Shown here: in pieces, positions 50,501 to 54,260 of the stretch | Numbering within the stretch: position 1 is the stretch's first letter | Layout: each line of letters starts with the position of its first letter | Assembly (NCBI GenBank): GCA_014843695.1 | Contig: CM026402.1 | Location: 21,151,911 to 21,215,910 of the forward strand | From: Archivesica marissinica | Taxonomy: Eukaryota > Mollusca > Bivalvia > Venerida > Vesicomyidae | Direction: 5' to 3' | DNA length: 64,000 bases | The notes under the pieces: model-generated | What the model was told of the DNA's origin: nothing | Databases searched by the model: none | What the model saw: only the letters and a program-made list of their open reading frames with translations | Made by a program: the position numbers and the translations under genes

Positions 50501-51095
50501 CTTACCCCAATATATTTTGCATAAATTGCCACAATTATGTACATAGTTTTATAAAAAAACACTTAACAATATATCTAAAATTATGTCTATTCACTGTATC
50601 CTTTCTAATGAGCACTTTCTGATCAAGCACTTTTTATTACGGCGCCAGCACCTAATCTTCATAAGTGAACGAATGCTGTATAAATTTTTATTACGGCGCC
50701 AGCACCTAATCTTCATAAGTGAACGAATGCTGTATAAACAAAGAAGGATATGACAATAAAATTTAGATATTAGTGTTGTCACAAATGACATCACCGACAG
50801 CATGGGTTTGAAAACGTTTGTGTTGACAACATTTCAACATGCAGCGGTACCACATGCACAGAGCAATATGAGAATAAAATATGTTATTCCATTGCTTTCA
50901 TTTTATTTCACTGATAAATTTCTATAATTCATTGAAATTCCAAAGATTTGTAAGCTTTATGTTTTCATGGCTGTTTTGTCTACACTTGTCTCGTACATGT
51001 TGACTATGGCCAGGCAGTATACGGGTATCCCCATGATTTATTTGCTCCTTACCAAACATATAAGAAAGTTTTTCCCCTTCCGAATCGTCCGCCAT
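20421..51095 (-). CDS. LIN9: LIN9 orthologue, MuvB/DREAM complex subunit (15 coding exons, complete)
   Basis: LIN9 is a nuclear scaffold subunit of the MuvB core (with LIN37, LIN52, LIN54, RBBP4), which forms the DREAM repressor or joins B-Myb to switch cell-cycle genes. I joined 15 exons on the minus strand: 51095-51053, 49380-49352, 48318-48223, 46465-46326, 43939-43814, 43145-42988, 41752-41619, 39269-39129, 32157-32056, 30416-30336, 28620-28495, 26357-26259, 24957-24871, 22797-22703, 20526-20421. All introns are GT-AG and all phases agree, giving 520 residues; human LIN9 is about 542. The DIRP domain lies at residues ~75-180 (VRLRNLLKLPKAHKW, EWSKIRRLMGKPRR, SSAFFEEER). A Tudor-like segment at ~195-240 contains DGLFTG and TFDRIGLG. 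A helical B-Myb/LIN52-binding region follows (TRLSKILEIKK, NIVLELENLNKDL), and the C-terminus carries HVQSGLSQMGNLHAF. The family assignment rests on this end-to-end motif match. Exon 2 is the least certain exon. Confidence 0.96.
20579..20781 (-). mobile_element. MITE with CAGTCTACATC termini
   Basis: Termini ACAGTCTACA and GGATGTAGACTGT; inner blocks such as TATAACTGGCTCCGTTTATA match the 18263 copy inverted. It begins about 50 bp upstream of the LIN9 exon 15 acceptor. Confidence 0.78.
20918..21105 (-). mobile_element. Candidate SINE with tRNA-like head
   Basis: On the minus strand GGCCGAGTGGCCGTTCACTT and GGTTCGAGTCCCACTGGG resemble A and B boxes. A shorter relative is at 24708. Confidence 0.6.
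21136..21556. repeat. 84-bp tandem repeat, five copies
   Basis: Each unit contains ACATGAGCAACTAGATAGTG and TTCTGTGTAGATGATTTAC. It lies outside LIN9, in intron 14. Confidence 0.93.
22004..22192 (-). mobile_element. MITE with CAGGGTTCATTCTAG terminus, partial
   Basis: It begins GCAGGGTTCATTCTAGGTC and matches the right half of the copies at 42402 and 62388; the other end is missing. Confidence 0.75.
22262..22640 (+). repeat. Unclassified ~370-bp repeat, copy 1
   Basis: It shares CTATTACCTCCCTTGG, CAACAGT/ACTGTTG blocks, TAACCAGATGTTGCG and GCATGTTGTGCAAAGGAAAC with the inverted copy at 44010. No inverted termini or coding capacity were seen. Confidence 0.65.
22703..22797 (-). CDS. LIN9: LIN9 exon 14
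   Basis: A TTGCAG acceptor and GTAAGA donor enclose 95 bp. They encode TFSENELNSFEFKSLQDTL and end in phase 2, matching the NSFEFKSLTDSL block. Confidence 0.94.
22843..23312 (-). mobile_element. SINE family C with fourfold tRNA-like head
   Basis: The body has TTTCGGGTTTTATTCCTGCA and GCGGGCAGTTTACCTAACAA. The head contains one B-box-like copy (complement of GGTTCGAGTCCCG) but four tandem copies of the ~67-bp part holding the A box (23038-23312). Confidence 0.88.
23038..23312. repeat. ~67-bp tandem repeat of a tRNA-like SINE head
   Basis: Four copies of a block from GACCATCAGTGATGATAGG to CTCGACCACGGAGGC, within the SINE C copy. Confidence 0.9.
23396..23791 (+). mobile_element. MITE (CAGTCAAACCTG family) split by a SINE
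   Basis: It begins ATACAGTTAAACTGG and ends ACACAGGTTTGACTGTATA. The SINE A copy at 23449-23640 sits inside it. Confidence 0.8.
23449..23640 (-). mobile_element. SINE family A, inserted in a MITE
   Basis: It is reverse-oriented, with the tail at 23449 and the tRNA-like head ending near 23640. It interrupts the MITE at 23396-23791, so it is the younger insertion. It lies downstream of LIN9 exon 13. Confidence 0.85.
24001..24702. repeat. LIN9: 18-bp minisatellite in LIN9 intron 13
   Basis: The unit is GAAGGTTCAATGAGGCAG, about 39 copies, very uniform with a few single-base losses. Both strands are open because 18 is a multiple of three. Confidence 0.97.
24706..24822 (-). mobile_element. Partial relative of the SINE at 20918
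   Basis: Shared parts are GCCAGCTGGATAG and a degenerate B box (complement of TGTTCGAATCCC). It adjoins the 18-bp array. Confidence 0.5.
24871..24957 (-). CDS. LIN9: LIN9 exon 13
   Basis: A TTCTCAG acceptor and GTAACG donor enclose 29 codons ending LMGLIGKLTSLMLQIK, equivalent to LTDLISRLTAILLQIK in vertebrate LIN9. An 18-bp array begins about 170 bp downstream. Confidence 0.94.
25088..25357 (-). mobile_element. SINE family C, full length
   Basis: A single complete head: read on the minus strand, GTGGTCGAGTGGTTACGGTT then ACGGGTTCGAGCC, followed by the standard body. The long segment between the boxes resembles a class II tRNA (Ser/Leu type). Confidence 0.88.
25765..26192. repeat. LIN9: 30-bp CpG-rich minisatellite in LIN9 intron 12
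   Basis: About 14 units of GTGTTCGAATCATCGCCGGG plus ACTAGACGCC or AATAGACGAT. It ends about 65 bp from the donor of exon 12. Confidence 0.96.
26259..26357 (-). CDS. LIN9: LIN9 exon 12
   Basis: A TTTGCAG acceptor and GTAACT donor enclose 33 codons, beginning IAPEQGLKPIDQPSEVKEK. This matches LAPDQGLQPxDQPT of vertebrate LIN9. A CpG-rich 30-bp array starts about 65 bp downstream of the donor. Confidence 0.93.
26452..26735 (+). mobile_element. SINE family B
   Basis: A head with CAGTGGTAACACGCTGGACT and B box GGTTCGATCC, and the tail GCGACGATAAATAAACGTAA, with the first few bases degraded. Confidence 0.88.
26736..27599. other. LIN9 intron 11 sequence with no recognised gene
   Basis: Besides the 17-bp CCTATGCTCGGCGTATT repeats and their inverted partners, nothing was recognised. 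Confidence 0.55.
26938..27007 (+). repeat. 17-bp tandem repeat, CCTATGCTCGGCGTATT
   Basis: Four near-identical units. Inverted partners (TACGCCGTGCATAGG at 27342, TACGCCAAGCATAGG at 27548) lie downstream. Confidence 0.75.
27600..27842 (-). mobile_element. Candidate SINE with tRNA-Arg-like head
   Basis: On the minus strand GTGGCCTAGTGGTTAAGGCA (A box) and GAAGGTTCGAATC (B box) flank an anticodon-like arm with loop CTACGGA. The body runs to about 27600. It is the only copy in the window. Confidence 0.55.
27965..28153 (-). mobile_element. MITE with TTAACCCTTTCAACACCA-type ends, truncated
   Basis: It contains GTGTAGATCCAGATGA, GGATCTGCACTTTTTGCCAG and ATTTTGATAAATGAACTGGT, as in the copies at 29724, 40971 and 62694. 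One terminus is lost. Confidence 0.75.
28195..28540 (-). repeat. LIN9: ~94-bp tandem repeat containing the exon 11 donor end
   Basis: Four copies of a unit with CTCACCGAGTATCTGGTCGG, TACAGCAGTATTGTCA, a splice donor (GGTTAGT or GGTAAGT), and a C-rich (plus strand) intronic piece. The first (rightmost) is the real exon 11 end. Confidence 0.92.
28495..28620 (-). CDS. LIN9: LIN9 exon 11
   Basis: A TTATAG acceptor and GTTAGT donor enclose 42 codons with PPEFQKKYANIVLELENLNK and VQQYCHE. The donor-side half of the exon, with its splice donor, is repeated in tandem downstream to about 28195, so the true donor is one of four near-identical candidates; this one keeps phase with exon 12. Confidence 0.95.
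28643..28798 (-). mobile_element. SINE family C, head missing
   Basis: Only the body is present, from TATTTCGGGTTTTGCGCC to AACTTTTTCATATAAAT. It starts about 20 bp upstream of the LIN9 exon 11 acceptor. Confidence 0.85.
28925..29214 (+). mobile_element. SINE family B
   Basis: A full-length copy from the CAGACGGATATGTAGTCCAG head to the AGCGACGATAAATTAACG tail, in LIN9 intron 10. Confidence 0.9.
29391..29625 (+). mobile_element. SINE family A
   Basis: It has the A-box-like TAGCACAGTGG, the B-box-like AGTTTGAGCCC, and the standard body and tail. It lies in LIN9 intron 10. Confidence 0.88.
29724..30090. repeat. 46-bp tandem repeat inside a MITE
   Basis: Eight units of TTCAACACCAAGTAACTGAC and ATGGACTGGTGCATGATAT. 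Confidence 0.93.
29724..30289 (+). mobile_element. MITE (TTAACCC...GGGTTAA) with internal array
   Basis: It starts TTAACCCATTCAACACCA and ends TGGTGTTGAAAGGGTTAA. The first ~46 bp is repeated about eight times (29724-30090). A central palindrome GGCTCGTCACGAGCC is present. Confidence 0.82.
30336..30416 (-). CDS. LIN9: LIN9 exon 10
   Basis: A TTGTAG acceptor and GTACAT donor enclose 27 codons containing TRLSKILEIKK and LKEMNTEAEKR, part of the LIN9 helical region that contacts LIN52 and B-Myb. Confidence 0.96.
30484..30870. repeat. LIN9: 24-bp minisatellite in LIN9 intron 9
   Basis: The unit is ACAATGATGACATCACCAAG plus CATT or CAGT, about 15 copies, with altered units at 30740-30800. It begins about 65 bp upstream of the exon 10 acceptor. 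Confidence 0.95.
30990..31172 (-). mobile_element. SINE family C, internally deleted
   Basis: The body plus the B-box region are present; the A-box half is absent and part of the body is deleted. It lies in LIN9 intron 9. Confidence 0.82.
31173..31625. other. LIN9 intron 9 sequence, nothing recognised
   Basis: No coding or repeat signal was identified between the SINE C copy and the MITE at 31626. Confidence 0.5.
31626..31870 (+). mobile_element. MITE with TTAACCCATTTCATTCTGGA ends
   Basis: It begins TTAACCCATTTCATTCTGGA and ends TCCAGAATGAAATGGGTTA. The interior holds GATCAGGCTCTATGCTGTTT and an inverted counterpart, so the whole element can fold. Confidence 0.83.
32056..32157 (-). CDS. 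LIN9: LIN9 exon 9
   Basis: A TTTGCAG acceptor and GTAAGT donor enclose 34 codons, beginning DNDPLLSGSPFKGQL and ending GGFPIKFLVLV. This is the DNDPLL...GGFPVEFL block of LIN9. The acceptor side abuts the 6-kb 39-bp array, leaving only about 10 bp of non-repeat intron. Confidence 0.96.
32165..38165. repeat. LIN9: 6-kb minisatellite of 39-bp units in LIN9 intron 8
   Basis: The unit contains ATAAGATAGGAAATCCCACA then AAATGGAACACAGAACACT; about 154 copies with a few shortened ones (for example near 32920, 34035 and 36375). Because 39 is 13 codons, both strands are open over long stretches, up to 1046 codons. Higher-order repetition is visible. Confidence 0.98.
38195..38242 (-). pseudogene. Degenerate partial copy of LIN9 exon 9
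   Basis: On the minus strand GACAATGATCCATTAACGG, then TTCCCATTCAAAGGTCAACT and GATGAGTA align with the first ~50 bases of exon 9 with substitutions and a short deletion. The splice acceptor is destroyed (TTGA in place of CAGG), so it should not be spliced in. Confidence 0.85.
38428..38580 (+). mobile_element. SINE family D, 3' half
   Basis: GGTACTCCGGTTTCCTCCC, the GAGAGTGATTAATATAAG tail and AAATAAAGTTTAAAC end are present; the tRNA-like head is missing. Confidence 0.83.
38845..39068 (+). mobile_element. SINE family A
   Basis: It has TAGCGCAGTGG, a GCGTTCGCTTCAGGTGCGAA head and the family body and tail. It lies in LIN9 intron 8, about 60 bp from exon 8. Confidence 0.88.
39129..39269 (-). 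CDS. LIN9: LIN9 exon 8
   Basis: A TTTACAG acceptor and GTATGT donor enclose 47 codons in phase 0. They read SSEPVETIPLSAFQQKARPR, then MSPPRF, matching the vertebrate block SNEPxETMPIxAFxQK...PPR with the same spacing to exon 9. Confidence 0.92.
39387..39597 (+). mobile_element. Interspersed repeat with CAGGGTTCC-like end
   Basis: It has GAGCCATATAGTTCACAGAT and TTTTTTGTCGTAATTGGCGC, shared with 60517 and partly with 40783. Confidence 0.6.
39719..39983. repeat. 66-bp tandem repeat, four copies
   Basis: The unit contains TTACGTCGTCTAAACGTGAC and ATTCTAGAGCCATTTTATGC, in LIN9 intron 7. Confidence 0.93.
40129..40362 (+). mobile_element. SINE family A, near full length
   Basis: This is one of the best preserved copies, running from GGAAGTCGTGATAGCGCAG through the body to a tail ending TTTGTATGAACTAA. 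Confidence 0.9.
40480..40702 (-). mobile_element. SINE family B, lacking the tRNA head
   Basis: The body and tail are present, but the copy stops at TTATTAGGGTTAGAC, before the tRNA-like part. Confidence 0.85.
40783..40966 (-). mobile_element. Interspersed repeat, CAGGGTTCC...GGAACCCTG ends
   Basis: It begins CAGGGTTCCCGCTATCAGC and ends GGGAAGGAACCCTG. The reverse orientation of AACTATGTGGCTCT links it to the copies at 39387 and 60517. Confidence 0.65.
40971..41213 (+). mobile_element. MITE (TTAACCC...GGGTTAA), full length
   Basis: A complete 243-bp copy with TTAA at both ends, 18-bp inverted termini and the central palindrome GGCTCGTCACGAGCC. Confidence 0.85.
41391..41592 (+). mobile_element. 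SINE family A, head truncated
   Basis: It starts just upstream of the B-box-like GAGTTCGAGCC and continues to the tail. The A-box part is missing. Confidence 0.85.
41619..41752 (-). CDS. LIN9: LIN9 exon 7 (Tudor-like segment)
   Basis: Between a TTTTCAG acceptor and a GTAAAT donor, the exon encodes RLRRPQDGLFTGVVDALDT and TYRITFDRIGLG followed by VPDYEV. This is the highly conserved central block of LIN9. Confidence 0.97.
41810..42003 (+). mobile_element. MITE (CAGTCAAACCTG family), two overlapping pieces
   Basis: ATACAGTTAAACCTGTG begins a short palindromic piece ending CAGGTTTGGCAGTACAG, directly followed by a second piece starting CAGTCAAACCTGTGTTAG. The right terminus of the second piece is lost. 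Confidence 0.65.
42042..42272 (-). mobile_element. SINE family D
   Basis: A well-preserved reverse copy with the tail at 42042-42105, the core GGAAACCGGAGTACCCGG, and the head (complement of GAGTTCGATCCTCGG) at the right. Confidence 0.87.
42402..42702 (-). mobile_element. MITE with CAGGG...CCCTG termini, full length
   Basis: GCAGGATTCATTCTAGGTCA at one end and CTCTAGAATGATCCCTG at the other form an imperfect terminal inverted repeat, and the interior has GGGCGAAGTCAGGGTCCC. CAGGG-type ends are common in hAT-like elements. Confidence 0.8.
42776..42872 (+). mobile_element. MITE (CAGGG family), 5' fragment
   Basis: CGTTCTAGAGGGCAAC and GTCGCCCTAGGGAGCCTGAC match the left end of the family. It ends about 115 bp from LIN9 exon 6. 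Confidence 0.7.
42988..43145 (-). CDS. LIN9: LIN9 exon 6 (end of DIRP domain)
   Basis: Between a TTTCCAG acceptor and a GTAAGC donor, 158 bp encode CSSAFFEEERAALHQKRAK, QQRKISEV, and PLHLVIGTKVT. The split codon with exon 5 is arginine and with exon 7 is alanine, as expected for KPRR-CSSAFF and KVTARLR. Confidence 0.97.
43518..43745 (+). mobile_element. SINE family A
   Basis: It has a full head with a small deletion in the middle of the tRNA-like part, and a normal body and tail. It ends directly next to the duplicated LIN9 exon 5 donor fragment at 43748. Confidence 0.88.
43748..43776 (-). repeat. LIN9: 29-bp exact copy of the exon 5 donor region
   Basis: Identical to 43810-43838, which spans the last 25 bases of exon 5 and its splice donor. 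The copy lies 62 bp into the intron. Confidence 0.95.
43814..43939 (-). CDS. LIN9: LIN9 exon 5 (DIRP domain)
   Basis: Between a TTTTATAG acceptor and a GTAATG donor, 126 bp encode GENDFQVCLKDSFP and then RRVEWSKIRRLMGKPR, the centre of the DIRP domain. The last 25 bp of the exon plus the donor are repeated exactly once more in the intron at 43748-43776. Confidence 0.97.
44010..44385 (-). repeat. Unclassified ~370-bp repeat, copy 2
   Basis: This is the reverse complement relative of 22262-22640, with the shared blocks in the same order. Confidence 0.65.
44386..45065. other. LIN9 intron 4 sequence, nothing recognised
   Basis: The short open frames here have no recognisable protein similarity. 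Confidence 0.5.
45066..45582. repeat. LIN9: 34-bp minisatellite in LIN9 intron 4
   Basis: About 15 units of ACGGCCGCATGACTATGAAA and CAGTTTCACACAAT. Each unit holds the small palindrome GAAACAGTTTC. Confidence 0.96.
45691..46281 (+). mobile_element. MITE (CAGTCAAACCTG family) with internal tandem expansion
   Basis: It starts TACAGTCAAACCTG and ends CAGGTTTGACTGTATA. Its interior has grown to include about ten 40-bp repeats. Tc1/mariner-like ends are suggested by the TACAGT start; this is an inference. Confidence 0.8.
45768..46172. repeat. 40-bp tandem repeat inside a MITE
   Basis: About ten units of CCTAAGCAACGACCCTGTAT and TAAACAGCCAGTTTCCAGAC. Confidence 0.95.
46326..46465 (-). CDS. LIN9: LIN9 exon 4 (start of DIRP domain)
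   Basis: The exon lies between a TCTTCAG acceptor and a GTAAG donor, 140 bp, and ends in phase 2. It encodes the most conserved part of the family, including IIGVRLRNLLKLPKAHKW and YEWFYSNLD. Homology with LIN9 is unmistakable here. Confidence 0.97.
46512..46806. repeat. LIN9: 33-bp tandem repeat upstream of LIN9 exon 4
   Basis: About nine units of TATCCAGTTAATATAAAGGC and AGCATTTCACAGC. It begins about 45 bp upstream of the exon 4 acceptor. Confidence 0.94.
46814..46890 (+). mobile_element. SINE family B, tRNA-like head only
   Basis: TGTAGTCCAGTGGTAATGCG and GCAGGTTCGATCCCC are present without the body. It follows the 33-bp array. It is not a functional tRNA: the acceptor stem does not pair. 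Confidence 0.75.
46949..47208 (-). mobile_element. SINE family C, full length
   Basis: Body and single head are present, ending in TCGACCACAGAGGC. It lies in LIN9 intron 3. Confidence 0.87.
47209..48025. other. LIN9 intron 3 sequence with one decayed SINE
   Basis: Only the diverged SINE A at 47568-47745 is identifiable. Confidence 0.5.
47568..47745 (+). mobile_element. SINE family A, highly diverged
   Basis: GAGTTTGAGCCCCGTCAGAA, CACATTGCCTCTTCTC and GGGATTTCACCAGGAATGA are recognisable but degraded. Confidence 0.6.
48026..48152 (-). mobile_element. SINE family D, 3' half
   Basis: It has the tail and part of the core (GGGAGTACCCGGAGAAAACC), with the head missing. It lies in LIN9 intron 3, about 70 bp from exon 3. 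Confidence 0.8.
48223..48318 (-). CDS. LIN9: LIN9 exon 3
   Basis: Acceptor TTGCCAG and donor GTAAGA bound 32 codons reading PSRIRKRNMRFFNDDEE then a serine/lysine-rich stretch. It corresponds to the basic-acidic segment (KRSRLFSDED-like) ahead of the DIRP domain in vertebrate LIN9. Confidence 0.88.
48365..48775. other. LIN9 intron 2 sequence, nothing recognised
   Basis: AT-rich, without a recognisable repeat. Confidence 0.5.
48776..49217 (+). mobile_element. MITE (CAGGG family), long variant
   Basis: It runs from CAGGGCTCATTCTAGAGGG to ACCTAGAATGAGCCCTG. It carries an additional internal segment (48912-48985) not present in the 280-bp copies. Confidence 0.8.
49352..49380 (-). CDS. LIN9: LIN9 exon 2 (29-bp microexon, candidate)
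   Basis: A 29-bp piece lies between a TTTCAG acceptor and a GTAAGT donor. It takes phase 1 from exon 1 and leaves phase 0 into exon 3, encoding (G)MNSPNKRGH. No other exon in the region satisfies both phases. It is too short for homology to confirm, so the support is splice sites and frame only. Confidence 0.6.
49381..49849. other. LIN9 intron 1 sequence, nothing recognised
   Basis: Two overlapping 76-77-codon frames (49362-49656) have no recognisable similarity. A CCGCGG-containing stretch lies at 49690-49800. Confidence 0.5.
49850..50523 (+). pseudogene. LINE reverse transcriptase C-terminal fragment
   Basis: The frame reads VEHAKYLGLALQNNLKWDKH, SLGFLRRNLN, ALVRPKLEYSSSVWDPH, and QCRAACYTANRY, then shifts frame near 50280-50310 before YPRAITHCNMLSS, DTVDAFKALIP and a stop. 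This is the thumb-to-C-terminus portion of a LINE RT from a different subfamily than the copy at 15776. It lies in LIN9 intron 1, antisense to the gene. Confidence 0.85.
50633..50740. repeat. 54-bp tandem duplication
   Basis: TTTTTATTACGGCGCCAGCA to GAACGAATGCTGTATAAA occurs twice, following a LINE fragment. Confidence 0.88.
51053..51095 (-). CDS. LIN9: LIN9 exon 1 (start codon)
   Basis: The frame opens with ATG at 51095 and reads MADDSEGEKLSYMF before a GTAAGG donor, ending in phase 1. The single leftover G joins the first two bases of exon 2 to make glycine. The start was chosen because it is an ATG followed by an acidic N-terminus and a phase-matched donor. The 5' UTR and promoter are not recognisable upstream. 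Confidence 0.75.
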
Positions 51096-51402
51096 TTTCT
51101 TGAAATTATACCAAATATACTTTCCAAAAATAAAGAGTTAATTAATAAAAACAAATATCCGGTATCCAACAAATGACGGCTATAATCTTGAAATACTCTT
51201 GGAAGTACAATTTCTGTAGCCGAGACAATATTGTGTCACTAATCGTGGACTGTAGAAGCCTATTTGCTATTAACATTCTCACAAAAGACGACATTAACCT
51301 GTTGGCATAGATTGAATCAATATATATATACGTTTGCTCTAAAAACTAGATTAAAATTACTAAATAAATTAGGCATGAAATTGAAGATGGTGACACCACC
51401 CA
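51096..51402. other. Presumed 5' flank of LIN9
   Basis: About 300 bp of AT-rich DNA between the start codon and the hairpin element. No clear TATA box, initiator or CpG cluster was identified; any promoter must lie here or further right. Confidence 0.35.
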
Positions 51403-51551
51403 CAGGAACTTGAAATTGTATCCATAAGCCACCAAAGGTCTCTTACCTATATCCTAGGACACCCCCTCTATTAAAAATACTTTTTTTAATAGAGGGGGGT
51501 GTCCTAGGATATAGGTAAGAGACCTTTGGTGGTTTATGGATACAATTTCAT
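51403..51551. mobile_element. Near-perfect foldback hairpin element
   Basis: Two arms of about 70 bp are almost perfect reverse complements separated by a few bases (AAATACTTTTTTT). The left arm begins AGGAACTTGAAATTGTATCC and the right ends GGATACAATTTCATGTTCCT. It sits about 310 bp upstream of the LIN9 start codon. Confidence 0.88.
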
Positions 51552-52018
51552 GTTCCTGTGCACCACCTTATGCAAAAACAAGAATTATTGAGTATTCCAG
51601 CAATCTAGAAATAAGTGAACTGTATATATAAACACTCAGTTATTGGTGAATGTTGTATCACAGTAGTGTATAATTGCTATAGTTACCAACCATGCAGATA
51701 TATATATGTTATTTTAATTCAACAGACACTCTGCATAAGATAAGATCACTTTTATTTTGAGTCTGCAAGATATACATGCAAATTATACAACACAAGCTGT
51801 AAATGAGCTTTTGATCTGATTATATCGGTATGTCTATGGAAAGTTGAATATATCATTAAAAGAAGAAGAAGTAGTTTCTTGGCATATCAAGTAGGCTGAC
51901 ATATCATTGTAAACATTCTTTTTTCTGAGTATTGCTCATAAATGTTACCTATGTTTCTTTCCGATATATATAATGTTTACTCTCAATGTTGTTCTTATGC
52001 TTCATGTTATCAATATTA

Positions 52019-52264
52019 TTAACTCTTTCAGCGCCACTGTCGCATAAAAGCGACTTTGTAAAAAGGTAGAGAACCCGATCGGACAGAATAGAACATGCCG
52101 TCTGATCAGGCTATACGCTGATTGCTCTTCAGACAGTGGAGCTGAAGCACCTGTCCGAATAGCAAACAACATAGATCCTGATCAGTCGCGGCGTTACGCC
52201 GCGGCTGATCTGGATCTATATTGTTTGCACATGCTCTGAATTTATTCGGCGCTGAAAGAGTTAA
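52019..52264 (+). mobile_element. MITE with TTAACTCTTTCAGCGCC ends
   Basis: TTAACTCTTTCAGCGCC at the left and GGCGCTGAAAGAGTTAA at the right are a perfect 17-bp inverted repeat. The interior GATCAGGCTATACGCTGATT relates it to the 31626 element. Confidence 0.87.
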
Positions 52265-52565
52265 TATGAAATAGGCATGATCTATCAACAGGGAAGGGTC
52301 AATATTAATGACTAAAATTGACATTATCTCAATCTACATACTGCATGTACATGTACTCCCAACACGCAATGCTGAATATAGCTGGGAAGCGCTTGTCAGT
52401 GACAGCGGTTAAAACCCCCATTAAGTGTCAACAAGAACTGCATACTAGTTAAAGTTAAGTGAGACATTATTATTAGGGTTACATGAGTGGTACCAACCGC
52501 TCAGCATACATGGTTTAGCTGGGGTTGGACTATGTATAGTACATTGTTCAGGTTCCGTGTAGGCG

Positions 52566-52850
52566 TTAGCTGGTCGTAGTCGACGCATGTATGATCATGC
52601 ATACCAAGTTATTTCTGGTTTTGTAAGGGTATATGACGGTGACTGATGAATGTTTGCGTCGATATTTAAGTGTTTGTTCGTTCAGGGAGTTAATCATTTT
52701 AGCTACACTGATTCTATAGTTATAGTCATGGCAGATATAGCGTGCAACTGATCTTTGCGCTTGTTCTGCTTTAAAGGTAATATACGTTTGACCAGGGGTG
52801 CCAGATGGTTGAGTAATACTCGAATTGAGGACGAACATAGATAGATAGAA
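52566..52850 (-). pseudogene. LINE reverse transcriptase fragment
   Basis: The frame contains KAEQAQRSVARYICHDYNYR, resembling the LExVQRRAARFVxxxY block of LINE RT C-terminal regions, followed by an altered downstream portion ending in SLNEQTLKYRRK. It is short and degraded. Confidence 0.65.
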
Positions 52851-52864
52851 TGGTGAAAACTATT

Positions 52865-53279
52865 GTGCTTTACTTGTAGACGTTTAAATTATTAGCAGAA
52901 CATTCGGATACATGGACTGAAATCATTTTAAGTATCATCGAGAATTAAAGCGCTTGATAAATTGATATCGTGTAATTTATCAACCGATATACTTAATCGG
53001 TCGAAGGAAATTTGTGAGTATTGTAAATTTGATTTGAATTGATTTTTAAAGGTGATGTTATGTTTCATTTAATATATATTGTCTACTCATATCTCGTACA
53101 TGTTATCTATATGATGCATTATGATATATCTCGGTAATAGTTATTAATGACTATGATACAGATATACTGTTATGTATCTGAATTATATAATCTTCATTTG
53201 GAATCACCATGTGACTTCTCCACTTCAACAATACAAAGACACAAAGATGAAATACTATTGTGAAGCACTTGTGTTTAAC
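52865..53279. other. Intergenic, nothing recognised
   Basis: AT-rich. TATGTATCTGAATTATATA at 53173 resembles the start of the LTR at 56801 over ~19 bp, too little to call. Confidence 0.45.
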
Positions 53280-53452
53280 CACAGGAACTTGAAATTGTAT
53301 CCATAAGCCACCAACGGTCTCGTACCTCTATCCTAGGATACCCCCTCTATTAAAAAAAGACTTGACATTGTATCCATAAGCCACCAACGGTCTCGTACCT
53401 CTATCCTAGGACACCCCCTTTTTAATAGAGGGGGGTGTCCTCTATACGGGTG
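53280..53452. mobile_element. Foldback hairpin family, rearranged copy
   Basis: The left arm occurs twice in the same direction (53281 and 53368, each with TTGTATCCATAAGCCACCAA), followed by a short remnant of the right arm (AATAGAGGGGGGTGTCCT). Confidence 0.8.
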
Positions 53453-53454
53453 TT

Positions 53455-53814
53455 AGAGAGTTGACTACAGGTTACTACACTCGAAATGTGTGGAAGTGTA
53501 ACAGCTATGACCCAGCCGCTAAATTGGCCAACATAACACAAAGAATAACTACTTTTGACCTGATTTACATGTACAAAGTGTTACATAGCTTAGTGGCAGT
53601 GTCACCGTTGTATCATTCCGCCCAATCACCTCTTAAATCTACACGACATAGGCATCCAATGACACTACTAACTTACACGTGTAAACTAAATGTGTATCAA
53701 CACTCGTTCTTCCCGCGGACGATTGCTGTTTGGAATCAGCTTCCTGCGTCAGTGGGTCTTGTGCCAACTTTGGACAGCTTCAAGATAGATGTTCAACAGC
53801 CGGGACTCTTTTAG
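53455..53814 (+). pseudogene. LINE ORF2 C-terminal end
   Basis: The frame reads TTFDLIYMYKVLHSLVAVS, then FFPRTIAVWNQLPASV and LDSFKIDVQ before a stop. The block Y(K)xxHxLVxV...FFPRTIxxWNxLP is typical of LINE ORF2 C-termini. The upstream part is missing; a hairpin-family repeat precedes it. Confidence 0.8.
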
Positions 53815-54045
53815 GGACTTGGGATTTATAGCATAGTGTAAATACAAGTTTGGATTTTAAACTTTCAAAAAAAGCAAACTTATGCTATCACCTTGTGCGG
53901 AGTGTCCGGCATCACAAATGTACACACTTTTAACCCACCTTGACGTAGATGTCTGCATAGCAGATTTTTTCAAGTATCGCATCGAAGTCGAAATCGCACC
54001 ATCTTGTCGACAAGAACACACTTGTATGTCTTGAATATTTCCTCG

Positions 54046-54260
54046 CATAGTTTAAACCTTATTTATTTTACAACGACTGCAAAGCAAGCTGTAACAATTT
54101 ATATTAATCACTCTCGTTGGTGCAGATGAAAGCGTGTGTGAATTCGTGTGGGAGGAAACCGGAGTACACGGAGAAACCCCACCTGTCCGATCTCACATAC
54201 TTCCCAGTTAGATGATCGAACCAGGGTTGCATTGGTGAGAAGCAAGCGAGTAATCGCTCG
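54046..54260 (-). mobile_element. SINE family D
   Basis: A full-length but diverged reverse copy; the tail begins TTTAAACCTTATTTATTTTA. Confidence 0.84.

Noticed and set aside
53168..53200. A 5' LTR of the Gypsy-like element
   Set aside because: Only about 19 bases resemble the LTR start at 56801, without further similarity.
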